A stretch of 64,000 nucleotides of DNA, taken from assembly GCA_036852015.1 (NCBI GenBank), contig JAANDG010000478.1:1-64000 (forward strand), given 5' to 3'. Position numbers and translations under genes: made by a program. This DNA comes from Pelodera strongyloides. Taxonomy: Eukaryota; Nematoda; Chromadorea; Rhabditida; Rhabditidae. The notes below the pieces were generated by a model. The model searched no databases, was not told where the DNA came from, and saw only the letters and a list, made by a program, of their open reading frames with translations. This document shows, in pieces, positions 22,588-34,600 of this stretch (its first letter is position 1; each line of letters opens with the position of its first letter).

Positions 22588-22669
22588 CAAAATAGGTTCC
22601 ACCAAATTGTTCCATCTCTCCATATCCAGCAATGAATAAGCAGCAAAATTCAATTCGATGATGAGGTGA
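22588..22669 (-). CDS. Copy C exon, phase 2-0
   Basis: The 82-nt exon between GTTTCAG and GTATGT is open for 27 codons, reading HLIIELNFAAYSLLDMERWN and then NLVEPIL. The related segment of copy A begins HLITEDVV in the same frame but runs into a stop. No known family. Confidence 0.4.
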
Positions 22670-23069
22670 CTGAAACAAAAAGTTGATTTATCTTTTACCC
22701 CTTTTTGTTTGCCACCATTGCGTAAACACGTTGATGGACTGACCGACGAGAGCACCATCCAAGCTAGTAGCCATAACACCGTCGCGATTAGAATATTAGA
22801 AATTGCGGAAGTCAGAAAGAAACGCATCATAAATAGATACAATTTTGGGGACTGGATGGTGGTTTCTGGTTTTGAGCTTTCCCGCCGAGTTTTATGCCCT
22901 GTTATCCGCAGACAAATGACCCATACAGACAAATCTATCTTTCGAGAGGCAGGTATACATTGTATGAAACACTGCAACATACACTATCAAGCTAATAGTT
23001 TCCCGGCGCCTGAAATCAAACTGCAAATGAAATATTCAAATGAAACGAAAATCAATGAAAAGATCATAC

Positions 23070-23132
23070 CAAACGCCGATTGTCAATTCTGTTGTCCGCA
23101 TCATCGAAATCAGTAGTTGGGTCATCATTCAT
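23070..23132 (-). CDS. Copy C FDD-motif exon with possible start codon
   Basis: ATG at 23132 opens a 21-codon frame, MNDDPTTDFDDADNRIDNRR plus L, ending at a GTATGA donor in phase 0. The homologous exon in copy A lacks this ATG but is open through an acceptor, so this could be a first exon here or an internal exon with a chance ATG. Confidence 0.35.
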
Positions 23133-23250
23133 TTTCTTTTACTGGAACTCGTCGCCCTCGTCGCAGCACTTCAAAACAGGGATTCACATCTTATCTGAAA
23201 ACAAAGGGTAAGACACGGCGAAACGCAGACATAAAGCAATTCATTTCCTA

Positions 23251-24530
23251 AGGCAATTTAAAAGCACAACGCCTTGCTTTCATGCAGCAAAATATGGCTT
23301 ATGAGCTGTTTTCCATCTACAGTATTTGTACCGTACCAGCTGCACCACAACAGGCAATAAGCAGTATAAATCCAGTGCGTAGATTGAGGTGGTTTGTTTA
23401 GCTTATTAGTGATAGACCGTTTTAATAAAACACCCGTTTCGGCCAAATATATTAATTTCGAATTGCTTACGGAGGTGGTAAAAACCAATCGGGAGGTGGA
23501 TCGTGCGTGTTTTCACGCAACAACCCGTACCCCTGAAGCCAACACTCAAGTATTCAGCAGCCAAAGCAAAAGTATAAATACTTACGAAACATGTCAGTTT
23601 TCGAGTACCCAAGAGGTGATCAGGCTCTTGGCACTCTTCTCTCGTCTCTCAACGATTTGCGTCCGGCAGTCGACGTCTTTCTTGTACTATATTGGAACAG
23701 TACGTGTGCATTTTGCGTCCGGCAGTGGACGTCTTTCTTGTACTATATCGGAACAGTTGTGTGCATTTCTGTAAACGATAAACACTATGAAAATCTTAGA
23801 ATTGGAGCAAACAATAGCGAAAACTCGCCAAATAAGAAACCTTCACACACTCACAATAGAAAATATCTAAAGTGAGACAGCAAGAGTGCCACGGACGTGC
23901 ACCTGGCAAATCCATGCGCGCCCATACGCACAATACAGGGGATGCGTGTACCGTCCTGCTGTTCCGGGGCCAAAGTGCGCGCGGCGATGACGCAGCGGGC
24001 AAAGTGTACATTTAGAGAGTTCGCGACTCCGAAAAGTGCACATTTAGAGAGATTTACACAAAGAAATAACACATACCGTGGAATAATCTTCTTATAATCT
24101 TCTTACTATATTACAGAAACACCATCCTCTTATATGTCGACATAGGGGAGACACAGGATAACATCCAGGAAGATCTATAATGAGAAATTGATAACACTAC
24201 TTCGGTATTACTCGCTCAGGGCAAATAACTGAGACAACTACAAACCATAAAATCTACTTTCAAATGACCAGAAGATCTACAGAATGTTCTTATAAATCTG
24301 AAACACTTACACAAATAATATCGTGAAACATTTAGAAAAATCGGCTTGGCTTCACAGAAGCTGGTAGCTTCACAATCCACAAAGAAACAGGATCATGTTA
24401 ACAACGGCAAACTGAAACATTTCCATTTCAGAATGATCAATTACAACTATGAGAAAGAAAACTGCACCGATTCCAGTCATCAGTGCCCGTCCACGTTCAA
24501 CGTTCAACTAACAAAATATAATAGACTTAC
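23251..24530. repeat. Spacer with duplicated CGTCCGGCAG block and GC-rich patch
   Basis: A block of about 65 bp around TTTGCGTCCGGCAG, CGACGTCTTTCTTG and TACTATAT occurs twice in tandem at about 23,646-23,757. A GC-rich patch lies at 23,890-24,010. An exon relic ending at a GTAAGT donor near 23,582 is related to 16,370-16,460. Confidence 0.5.
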
Positions 24531-24617
24531 CAAAATAAAAGACCATAGACAAAAAATCCAGCACAAACATCTCGTAACGAAGCGACAGAAGGTCCAAACG
24601 GAGAAAACATCGAAAAC
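24531..24617 (-). CDS. Candidate internal exon, phase 1-1
   Basis: The 87-nt exon between ATTTCAG and GTAAGT is open in phase 1-1. It reads FRCFLRLDLLSLRYEMFVLD and continues hydrophobic (FLSMVFYF), resembling a membrane segment. No family is recognised and neighbours are unknown. Confidence 0.35.
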
Positions 24618-25149
24618 CTGAAATGCAGAAATAGAGTAAAAAAGCCACACAGCCAATTGATACTTTATTTCAGGATGTCATGGAGACTATTTTTATACAA
24701 CTACCCGATGAATAACGGAAACATTGAAATCATTAGCACTGCTTTTGAAACAAGAATAAATTACCATAGAAATAAACAACAAAACGAAGAAATAAAATTC
24801 TGCGTTGGTCCGCAACAACCCCGGCCGTGGGTGTTTTGGTCAAGAGGCAGCGACATCACAATGAACATATCTGAAACAAAACATACTGTAAATACAGTAG
24901 TCGGATACACTAGCGCACAAGACCACCGCAAGTCAATCAATACAGTAGTCAAGCCGCACAAAACGGAATGAATCATTCAAAAGCAGAATACAACATCCAA
25001 AAGGTAAAAGTAAGGAAAGCACCCACTATAAACAAAATAAAGTCATAAACGTCGTCCAGTTAGTCCAGATACGAGCAAACGGCAGACAAAAAAATCACGT
25101 CGAAGAAGTAGAAACATCAAATCTAAAAGATGCTAATCAGTTCATAAAC

Positions 25150-26000
25150 CGTAAGGACAGGATTTCCAGAGCAGCTGGTAATGATACAAATTTGGTATCA
25201 CACAGCTTAGGTACATCGAAGCTTCATGCAAAATATTGAATACGGATAGCATCATCACTACAGTACTCATAGAGTCAAAAATTACAGTAAGTCAAAAGTA
25301 CAATAAGACAAATATAAGGACACTCACCTACAGAACGGACCAATCAAAATCCTCCAAAGGTTTTCCGGATGTTTTTGTTTTTCAATTTTTTTTCACCGGT
25401 CCTCCTTCCAGGTTTGTACAATTGTAACCTGAAAAGACGAGACTTTTAGAGAATGCCTAATGCACAGGAGCTGAATAAGCCACACGATTACCAGCTTACC
25501 AGGGCAGATGAAACAAATTTAATATCACACATCTTAGGTAAATGGATGATGATGTGTACACATATTGAATACGGATACTAGCAGTATCACTACAGTACTC
25601 CCAAAGCCAAGAGTCAAAAACCTTGCATCCACTAACTACAATAAGACAAATACAATTACACTCACCTACAGAACGGAACAAATCAAAATCCTCCAAAGGT
25701 TTTCCGGATATTTTTGTTTTTCAATTTTTTTTTCACCGGTCCTCCTTCCAGGTATGTACAGTTGTAACCTGAAAAGTCGAGACATTTTAGACAATGCCTA
25801 ATGCACAGGAGTTGAATAAGCGACACGATTACCAGCTACCAGGGCAGATGAAACAAATTTAATATCACACATCTTAGGTAAACAGATGCTGTGTACAAAT
25901 CTTGAATACGGATACTGTAGCAGCATCACTACAGTATCCGTATTCAAAGCCAAAAGCCAAAACCTTGCATCCACTAAACTACAGTAAGACAAATACAATA
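25150..26000. repeat. Tandem exon-like units, period about 340 bp
   Basis: The landmark TAACCTGAAAAG recurs at 25425 and 25765, with TCCTCCAAAGGTTTTCCGGA and CACTCACCTACAGAACGGA in each unit. On the minus strand each unit has an acceptor TTTTCAG and a GTGAGT donor, but A-run length differences shift the frame between copies. The third unit is cut at 26000 by an insertion and resumes at 31294. Confidence 0.75.
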
Positions 26001-27044
26001 TCGTGAAAAAGTGCTCTGTTTTAGGTAGGTGTTTTTGGCTCTTCTCGTCATCATTACAATGAAGTACTTAGCTAATTATCAGAAAATTTAGCGGCGACAA
26101 AAAGAGACCAATTCGGTTGTGGGCTACATCTACAAAAAGTGAAAAATTCATTATGTTAATACTTAACTATTTTATGAAAATGACCAGTCGGTCTCTTCCG
26201 ACTGCAGGAATCGGCCTTCGGCCGATTGTTACCCTACTACTTAAATTTCCTATGATACTATGATTCTTTACTTTTATTTGCTAATTATTTATTTCTATTC
26301 AACGGGGAGCCAAAATTGCGGCTGGAGAAAAGGCGTAACGATAGACGTATAGTTTTTCGCACTACTCAAACTTGGAGGCTACTATTTGAGCAGTCACACA
26401 GGTGTAGAAGTTAAATAAAAACATGTCTGTTCAGTGAATAGAAAGCGAACTATGCGAATGAAAATGATCTATGAAATATATTTCACTAAGCGAGACCCTT
26501 TTCAGATATGTTACGTATTTGTCGTGTTTTGATCTACATTGTTATGTGAGACTGACAATAGGCATTTATATATTGGTATGCCACAAAAGGAGTACTACCG
26601 TACAGCTTCAAAAAAGTACACTTCCTTCTTTAAATTGTCCACTTGCTCAATTCTCTTTATGTATACTTCCATAGTTCGCAACACATTTCAAAAGTTTACG
26701 TGAACCAGCAGACAAATGGAGCGCCGCAATTTTTGGTCCCCGTTGGATATAAATAAATAATTAGCAAATAAAAGTAAAGAATCATAGTATCATAGGAAAT
26801 TTAAGTAGTAGGGTAACAATCGGCCGAAGGCCGATTCCTGCAGTCGGAAGAGACCGACTGGTCATTTTCATAAAATAGTTAAGTATTAACATAATGAATT
26901 TTTCACTTTTTGTAGATGTAGCCCACAACCGAATTGGTCTCTTTTTGTCGCCGCTAAATTTTCTGATAATTAGCTAAGTACTTCATTGTAATGATGACGA
27001 GAAGAGCCAAAAACACCTACCTAAAACAGAGCACTTTTTCACGA
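26001..27044. mobile_element. Foldback-type DNA element with 321-bp inverted repeats
   Basis: The left arm 26001-26321 and right arm 26724-27044 are near-perfect reverse complements, beginning TCGTGAAAAAGTGCTC. The element is flanked by TA on both sides, as produced by Tc1/mariner-type insertion. Each arm contains two internal hairpins (CAGTCGGTC...GACTG type and ATCGGCC...GGCCGAT). The 400-bp centre has a 67-codon frame but no transposase. It is a non-autonomous element. Confidence 0.85.
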
Positions 27045-27839
27045 TAAAATAATTTTCCTCTTTTTAGAGATATTTGGAAAATATCAGGCCTAACGCCGAA
27101 CTAATTGAATGTTCATTTACGGGATATAAATAAGTAACTCACACAATTAAATATGCATTATACACTGATTATGAGGGTCAATTCTGCAACTTATCATTCT
27201 TCGTTGGTTAAAACAGTTGGAGAACACTAGGTGTTCAATGTCTTTAGTTTTATCGAAAGATAATTTCTTTATTTTAATAAAAAATTCACACCTAATTTCA
27301 TAAAGATAATTTTCCTTTAGAAAGATTATGGTCATTAGGTTAGGTGTTAGTGGTAGTTTCCAATAACACAAGCCTAATGAAACACACTTATTGTTAGTAT
27401 GAGTGGACGGAATAAATAAAACTTTAACTTCTAATTCTTTGCCTACAATTCGATCGCTGTTCCGCAACTATGCATTTGACTGGAAAAGAATTTAAACCTT
27501 GTTCGTCTTCAAAAAAAACTACTAACCTATCCTATACCCCTATACGATGTCTTCAAAAACTACTAACCTACTAACTTCAAAAAAAAACTTCAAAACCTCT
27601 TCAAAAACTACTAACCTATACTATACCTATACCCCTATACGCTGCATAACATGGACTATTTTGCGTGAAACCCAAATTTGTCATAAATTGATGACTTCAC
27701 TAAACTGTTTTACCCTATGGCGCTCAATTTTTTTTATGAATTAGGAATTAGGAGAATGAATTAGGAGTTGCATTTTTCGTGAGCCTCGAGTATCCATTGT
27801 TGCAAAAAGCTCGTCGATGCGCGAACTTGTGTTCTATTT
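27045..27839. other. Non-coding part of the composite insertion
   Basis: AT-rich sequence with a short tandem stretch of TCAAAAACTACTAACCTA at 27,510-27,640. No supported gene. Confidence 0.4.
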
Positions 27840-28215
27840 ACTGTACAATTACCGTCCCATGGAAATTAGGCGTCCCATGAGTGGGACAACCGTCCCATGG
27901 AAATCTGACCGTCCAATGGTGCCAGAATGGATGTTATCTCACTCAAACATTACTACATATCAACTTTTTTGGCAATGGAAAAAAAGAATAAAGTATTGAG
28001 TCGGTTGAGGTTGAGAGGGCTCTGGGACTTTGAAAGGGCCATGGGACGGTCAGATTTTCATGGGACGGTTTGGAAGTCTATGGGACGGTTGGGAGGTCCA
28101 TGGGACGGCTAGATTCCCTTGGGACAGTTGTTCCTTTAATGGGACGTTGTTGTCCCATGAGTGGGACGGTTGGCTCCTTTGGGACGCCTAGATTTCCATG
28201 AGACGGTAATTCTAC
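27840..28215. mobile_element. GGGACGG-repeat element with inverted ends
   Basis: Starts with ACAATTACCGTCCCATGG and ends with CCATGAGACGGTAATTCTAC, which are inverted copies. In the right part an ATGGGACGGTT-type motif repeats every 20-25 bp about eight times. It looks like a small inverted-repeat element with internal short repeats, and its right half is included in the following tandem duplication. Confidence 0.55.
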
Positions 28216-28227
28216 AATACAATATAC

Positions 28228-28310
28228 AATAGAGCCCGAACGAACTATCCAACTATCATTCCATAACTAACAATCCTTCTGCTCTACCAGTTGCGCCATT
28301 CAGCTACTGG
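28228..28310 (-). repeat. tRNA-like (SINE-type) sequence 1
   Basis: On the minus strand, TGGCGCAACTGG (28287-28298) matches the pol III A-box consensus and is followed by TAGAGCAGAAGG, as in a tRNA 5' half. A B-box-like GTTCGTTCGG lies about 45-50 nt further on. There is no cloverleaf, so I treat it as a tRNA-derived relic. It recurs in the second copy at about 29,846-29,928. Confidence 0.45.
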
Positions 28311-28559
28311 GTCGTGAAAGCTAACAGGAATTATATAGTTAATTAGGGACAGAGTGACTGAAGGTTAAACATTGGATTATGTAGCTTTATTCATGAAGTA
28401 TTATTTGAGAAATTTCTGAATGAGAAACTTCAGTACTATGTGAGACACAGTAGTGGGCTCTATCTCCTTTTATAATTCACAAAAGATCAATGATTATGTA
28501 AACGGCACTGATAGTGTGCCAATCAAAAAAGCTAAATGTTGAACGCAAAACGTTCGGCT

Positions 28560-28625
28560 TTGGCCGAAACCGAACGCACGACCTCTCGCTCAGTAGCCAA
28601 ACGCTTTGCCAATGTACTACAAGGC
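28560..28625 (-). repeat. tRNA-like (SINE-type) sequence 2
   Basis: On the minus strand, TTGGCAAAGCGTTTGGCTAC is followed by GAGCGAGAGGTCGTGCGTTC and GGTTTCGG, in the order and spacing of a tRNA-derived SINE head. The duplicated copy lies at about 30,178-30,243. Confidence 0.4.
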
Positions 28626-31293
28626 ATGTTGTTTTTGTAAGTAAAGGTCACCTCAGGCCTCTGGAGGAGTTAGGCGACCGGGTATATAATAAAAAAACAA
28701 TACTATTTTGCAACTTTAAAGCCTTGGAATTTCCAACTTCTCATTAATTAACTTTTACTAGCGTCCTGACAACCCAAATTCCAATGAGTGCTGAATAAAA
28801 CACTCGATATTGATATAATATTGTTCAGACAATCTTCATTTTTTTTTTATTTTAATCTTTTCCGCATTCAATATTTCCCTATTCACCTACACTTCAGCAA
28901 AAGCACATGCATTTGTCAAAAGAAAAAGGGGGATCCCAGGCTACCAGCTTGAACATGTGAAAAAATAACCAAATATAAAAGAATTTATATTATATAGAAG
29001 TTGTTTTCCATGGAAAATGCTTTATTTTATAATGTACTGCGCACTGTCCGCGTAAACTATGAGGTATGAACCCATCTGGTATGAGGCAAAAGGGGCGGGG
29101 CTTCGGCTGTGCGCACAAAACTGCGAAGGTGCAATGTTCGAGGCCCCAAAAGTCTAAGAAATCGATATCGGGGAAAGATGCTGTGAGAGAGAAATATTCT
29201 CAGCAACACTTCAGTTATCTAATGCAGAAGTTTGGGCGCAAAATTTTCATTCAGAAACGCGCTAGGGCCGAAAATGTACCAAAAATTACCAAAATTAGCA
29301 TAAAAATCAATAAATCGATAATTAGAAATCAATATTTTAAAATTCTAATGGCTTTGCTAGAATCCCGCCCCCTGATATACTATAATGAAGACCAGTTCAA
29401 AAGTGTGCCTTTGATGCCCACGAAAATTGAGGAAGGATCAGGACAGAAAAAAAAAAAATCCACATAATACGTCAGTCGTTTTTTTAATAACTTCTCTTCA
29501 AAATGATTTTTTCTGGCTGAGTTTTTGCAGGGTTGTAGAGGAACATTAGAAGAGTAGATTTGCCAAATTTGAGCCCATTTGGTCTAGTACTTTTTGTGCT
29601 ATTAATTAATGAGTGCTCCCAGGTCCGGGAAACCCCCGGAGAAGAACCAAAAAGGGCCATGGGACGGTCAGATTTTCATGGGACGGTTTGGAAGTCTATG
29701 GGACGGTTGGGAGGTCCATGGGACGGCTAGATTCCCTTGGGACAGTTGTTCCTTTAATGGGACGTTGTTGTCCCATGAGTGGGACGGTTGGCTCCTTTGG
29801 GACGCCTAGATTTCCATGAGACGGTAATTCTACAATACAATATACAATAGAGCCCTAACGAACTATCCAACTATCATTCCATAACTAACAATCCTTCTGC
29901 TCTACCAGTTGCGCCATTCAGCTACTGGGTCGTGAAAGCTAACAGGAATTATATAGTTAATTAGGGACAGAGTGACTGAAGGTTAAACATTGGATTATGT
30001 AGCTTTATTCATAAAGTATTATTTGAGAAATTTCTGAATGAGAAACTTCAGTACTATGTGAGACACAGTAGTGGGCTCTATCTCCTTTTATAATTCACAA
30101 AAGATCAATGATTATGTAAACGGCACTGATAGTGTGCCAATCAAAAAAGCTAAATGTTGAACGCAAAACGTTCGGCTTTGGCCGAAACCGAACGCACGAC
30201 CTCTCGCTCAGTAGCCAAACGCTTTGCCAATGTACTACAAGGCATGTTGTTTTTGTAAGTAAAGGTCACCTCAGGCCTCTGGAGGAGTTAGGCGACCGGG
30301 ATATAATAAAAAAAACAATACTATTTTGCAACTTTAAAGCCTTGGAATTTCCAACTTCTCATTAATTAACTTTTACTAGCGTCCTGACAACCCAAATTCC
30401 AATGAGTGCTGAATAAAACACTCGATATTAATATAATATTGTTCAGACAATCTTCATTTTTTTTTATTTTAATCTTTTCCGCATTCAATATTTCCCTATT
30501 CACCTACACTTCAGCAAAAGCACATGCATTTGTCAAAAGAAAAAGGGGGATCCCAGGCTACCAGCTTGAACATGTGAAAAAATAACCAAATATAAAAGAA
30601 TTTATATTATATAGAAGTTGTTTTCCATGGAAAATGCTTTATTTTATAATGTACTGCGCACTGTCCGCGTAAACTATGAGGTATGAACCCATCTGGTATG
30701 AGGCAAAAGGGGCGGGGCTTCGGCTGTGCGCACAAAACTGCGAAGGTGCAATGTTCGAGGCCCCAAAAGTCTAAGAAATCGATATCGGGGAAAGATGCTG
30801 TGAGAGAGAAATATTCTCAGCAACACTTCAGTTATCTAATGCAGAAGTTTGGGCGCAAAATTTTCATTCAGAAACGCGCTAGGGCCGAAAATGTACCAAA
30901 AATTACCAAAATTAGCATAAAAATCAATAAATCGATAATTAGAAATCAATATTTTAAAATTCTAATGGCTTTGCTAGAATCCCGCCCCCTGATATACTAT
31001 AATGAAGACCAGTTCAAAAGTGTGCCTTTGATGCCCACGAAAATTGAGGAAGGAAGGACAGAAAAAAAAAAAAAAATCCACATAATACGTCAGTCGTTTT
31101 TTTAATAACTTCTCTTCAAAATGATTTTTTCTGGCTGAGTTTTTGCAGGGTTGTAGAGGAACATTAGAAGAGTAGATTTGCCAAATTTGAGCCCATTTGG
31201 TCTAGTACTTTTTGTGCTATTAATTAATGAGTGCTCCCAGGTCCGGGAAACCCCCGGAGAAGAACCAAAAAGGGCTAGGCTGCGCCTAGCCCC

Positions 31294-31608
31294 AATTACA
31301 CTCACCTACAGAACGGAACAAAGATCAAGTTCCTCCTAGTGCCTCAGGATATTTTCATTTTATATTTTTTTTTCACCATATAGCACTTCAGGTATGTACA
31401 ACGGAACTGAAAAGGTGAAACATTAACTTGAGCAACTTAATGAACCGGAATAGAATAAGCGTTTTAATAGCTTGCCCAAAGAAGGAACATACCAACTTAG
31501 TAAGCTTTGCCAATACGGACCATTGGAGACAGTGCTCTGACGTCATTTATACACCATGTCTCACCATGTTTTAAGCCAAAAGGTATCAAATTACCTAGTC
31601 GAAAAAAA
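31294..31608. other. Right part of the interrupted 340-bp unit, and spacer
   Basis: Resumes at the CAATTACACTCACCTACAG landmark exactly as in the intact unit at 25,650, then diverges. It lies just downstream of the stop codon of the large minus-strand gene. Confidence 0.6.
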
Positions 31609-34600
31609 TTATTCACGCTTTCGTTTTTCTTCAGTCTCTCCCTCAGACTCTCCAGACCTTTCCGATGTGCGCCCTTAAATCAACGGTAGTTTAGACCAAC
31701 AGAGCAACTAAGTTTAAATGAACTTACGAACAGTTTGCCACAATGCCACTCGGCTACAGTATTCCACAGAGTGTTTTCGCAAAAACATCCCACCAAAAAA
31801 AAATTGATAATTGAGTTTGGTAAGGGGGTGTTCGCCTAATTTCGCCAATTATTCGTAGCGTACACGTCTCTAAGTGTAAAAAGTCTGGAAAATAAAACCA
31901 ACTCCTTTTTCCGCGCTCAGACCGATCCTTCTTTTCCTTCGGCTCTCCACTCGAAGTCGAAGCTCCAGAAACACTCGATGATCTCCCTTAAAACAGGCAA
32001 TTAGTAATTGTGCAACTATCTACGAACCGACCGGATCAATTACAAGTTAAAAACAGCGATTTCAAAACAAGGCCTCCATCTACAACGCAATAATTGTACA
32101 GAACATAACGTCTGCTCTAAAACTTACTCTAAAACGCCAAAACCAAGCAACTTTGGAGGATTTCCAAAGCACTCTAAGGACAAAGTACGTAAAAAGAATG
32201 AAACAAAAAAAACCAACTCTTGCGAGAGTGCATGCAAGAGGGAGCATCATCTTCTGTGAGCTGGCTGACTTGCTGGGAGAAGGAACTTCGGCTTCTGGCA
32301 GTTGAAGCACTCAATTGTGACACACTATCTTCTGTGACCTGGCTGGCTCGTTCGGAGAAGGGACTTCGGCTCCTGGCTGTCGAAGCGCTCAACTGTGACA
32401 CATTAACCGGACCTGCAAAAAAAAATTTCAGAACCTTAAACTTTCAATTATCGTATTCATATGAATATACTTTACATAGCACACACAATACACAGAACAC
32501 AGATAACAGAAACACAACGCAGCTGCACACATCGTATCTGGGTCATTTTCACTTTCGGTGTTCCCACGAAAATCCCGGCTAAATACCTACACTCCGTCCA
32601 GAAAAGCATATATGAGTTTAAACTTAAACTGGGTCATCGAACATATCGTTTAAGTGATACCTGCAGAGATCTGATCAGCTGTGACCAACTCAGACGGATC
32701 CGTGAACTGATTAGCCGTGGACGCGGCAAGCGACGCAGTAGACACAGACGGGGAACCTTGGCTCGGCAGTTGGGCAGTAGCTGAAGTCAACACATCGCAG
32801 GATTGGGCAGTCCGGGTAGAGTCCTCGTCAGATACCTGGTGGGCGGTACTGGCGATCACTGAGAGCTCATCGGCAGTCATGAGCGACGGCAGTTCGGCAG
32901 TGCGCGTGGAGTCTATGTACGCCTGACTCGCGGTGACAACTGAAATCAAAAGTGCAAAGTGTTAAACGTAATCATCATAAAAAAGGACCTGTTGACACCA
33001 TTCAACATAACCACGAAACCATTAAATGTGCAACTGTGCTTTCAGAATTTTTTATCTTCCCGCTAAACACAGTACGATCTTTAAAGCTTTGGCAATAAGG
33101 TAAACTAACACCAGCTAGGTTCACTGGAAATGAAACTGCAAGGCTTCAAGAATAAACACATGATCCCGGACAAACGACATATAACAATTTCAATGTTTAA
33201 AGAGGAAGAAAAGGCAACTAAGATCTAAGCCTTTGCTGACCTGAATGAAGAGGCGTAAGAATCCGATCGGACAACGTGTTCGATAAGTCCCTCCAAGTGT
33301 CACGCGTCATTCTTGACGACACATCCCCCTCGGTGACATGAGACGGCTGGACCTCCGAAGACTCCCTCTCTGAACATCAAAATTCAGTTAAAACTTAAAA
33401 GTTAATGAAAAAAAATCGGAACCGTCGCGAAATGGTTTCCCCAGTTTAGCTACTGATACTGACATGCAATATAGTCTCAGTTCAGGTACAGGAGGACGTG
33501 ATTTCATGTGTGGTATATATACATCATAACTACACTACAACATACAAAGCTATTGACTTTCGAGACTTATATACAACTGATCGGAGCAAAAGGGGAAGAA
33601 AGACCCACCGAGACTTCTGACACGCAGGGGCACGTCGACACTACTGGGCACGTACGCCCAGCTGCCACTCTCGAGCCCGGCTGTCATGGTGACACCTGAC
33701 GACTCGTCCTCATCTGTAAAGCACAAGTGGTCATCAACAGGTCCCGCTCTGGATCCAGTTACTAATGAAGTTTGCATCAAATGGAGAAGCAACATGGTCC
33801 TATCAATTCCCAACTACACTGCTTCCTTCACCAAAGAACGCACAATTAAGAAACTATGCGTAAAATGGTGAAACCCTAGCCAGAGAAACCAGGCTCTGGC
33901 GAGGATAAGGTTCAGTAAACTGAGTAAACTACTTGCACAAAAGAGAGTGCGCCAGCGGTGTGCGGTGCACCACTTCTAGAATGCGCGGCGGGGGCGCCAG
34001 AGGCGCGCTGATACCATTTGGCGCATCTTGTTGCGCAGCTGACGCGCTTTCCTTAAATGGAGCGCCGCAGGTGCACCACTTAAGGAAGGCGCGCCAAGTG
34101 AAATAGAACACCTATGACACACACACACCCCGCGCACCCCAGTGGGGGTGCACCGCGTATCAGCGACGGACCCTCATTTTATGCAACGCGATGGCGCGGA
34201 CTACACACGAATATATACAACAAAACAATCCCCACGAATACCCGAGTAAACATAAACATCTACACCAAAGTTTGAACGGGTTTATCAGTTTGGTAGGTGG
34301 AAAAATCTAGTTAACATACTGTTCGAACCTTCATCGGCTCCACTTTGCAAATCCATATTCGACCGGTCTTGACCACTCAGTACACTGTCCTGCTCTCCAC
34401 CATTGTTCACGTCCTCTGCTGTAATGAGAAATGTTGCTTCGAGTTCCCTCTACAAATCTCGTACTTGCAATATGTTCAAACTATTTACTTCGTATGTACT
34501 AAGGAAAATGAAGCCTACACAAACACAGTAAGCTACTTTTCATTTAAGACAGGATTTTCTCCATACTACGAAAGTGAAACACAATTGTACCAGAACCATG

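Larger units (their letters stand above)
22580..23250 (-). repeat. Duplicated exon unit, copy C
   Basis: The third copy of the unit at 14.5 kb and 15.3 kb, and the best preserved in its exons (22588-22669 and 23070-23132). It lies on the far side of the Penelope-like insertion. Confidence 0.65.
28036..31275. repeat. 1.6-kb direct tandem duplication
   Basis: Positions 28036 onward recur from 29654 with an offset of about 1618 bp and only a few visible differences, for instance in A-run lengths near 28690/30305 and 29440/31060. The copies join within AAAGGGC, the same short motif that ends copy 2 at about 31275. Identity is very high, so the duplication is recent or an assembly effect. Each copy has a 133-140-codon frame with no domain (29066-29467 and 30683-31105). 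Confidence 0.9.

Noticed and set aside
29066..31105. 133- and 140-codon frames repeated in the tandem duplication
   Set aside because: They are duplicated with the DNA block, differ only through A-run lengths at the 3' end and have no domain; likely non-coding transposon sequence.
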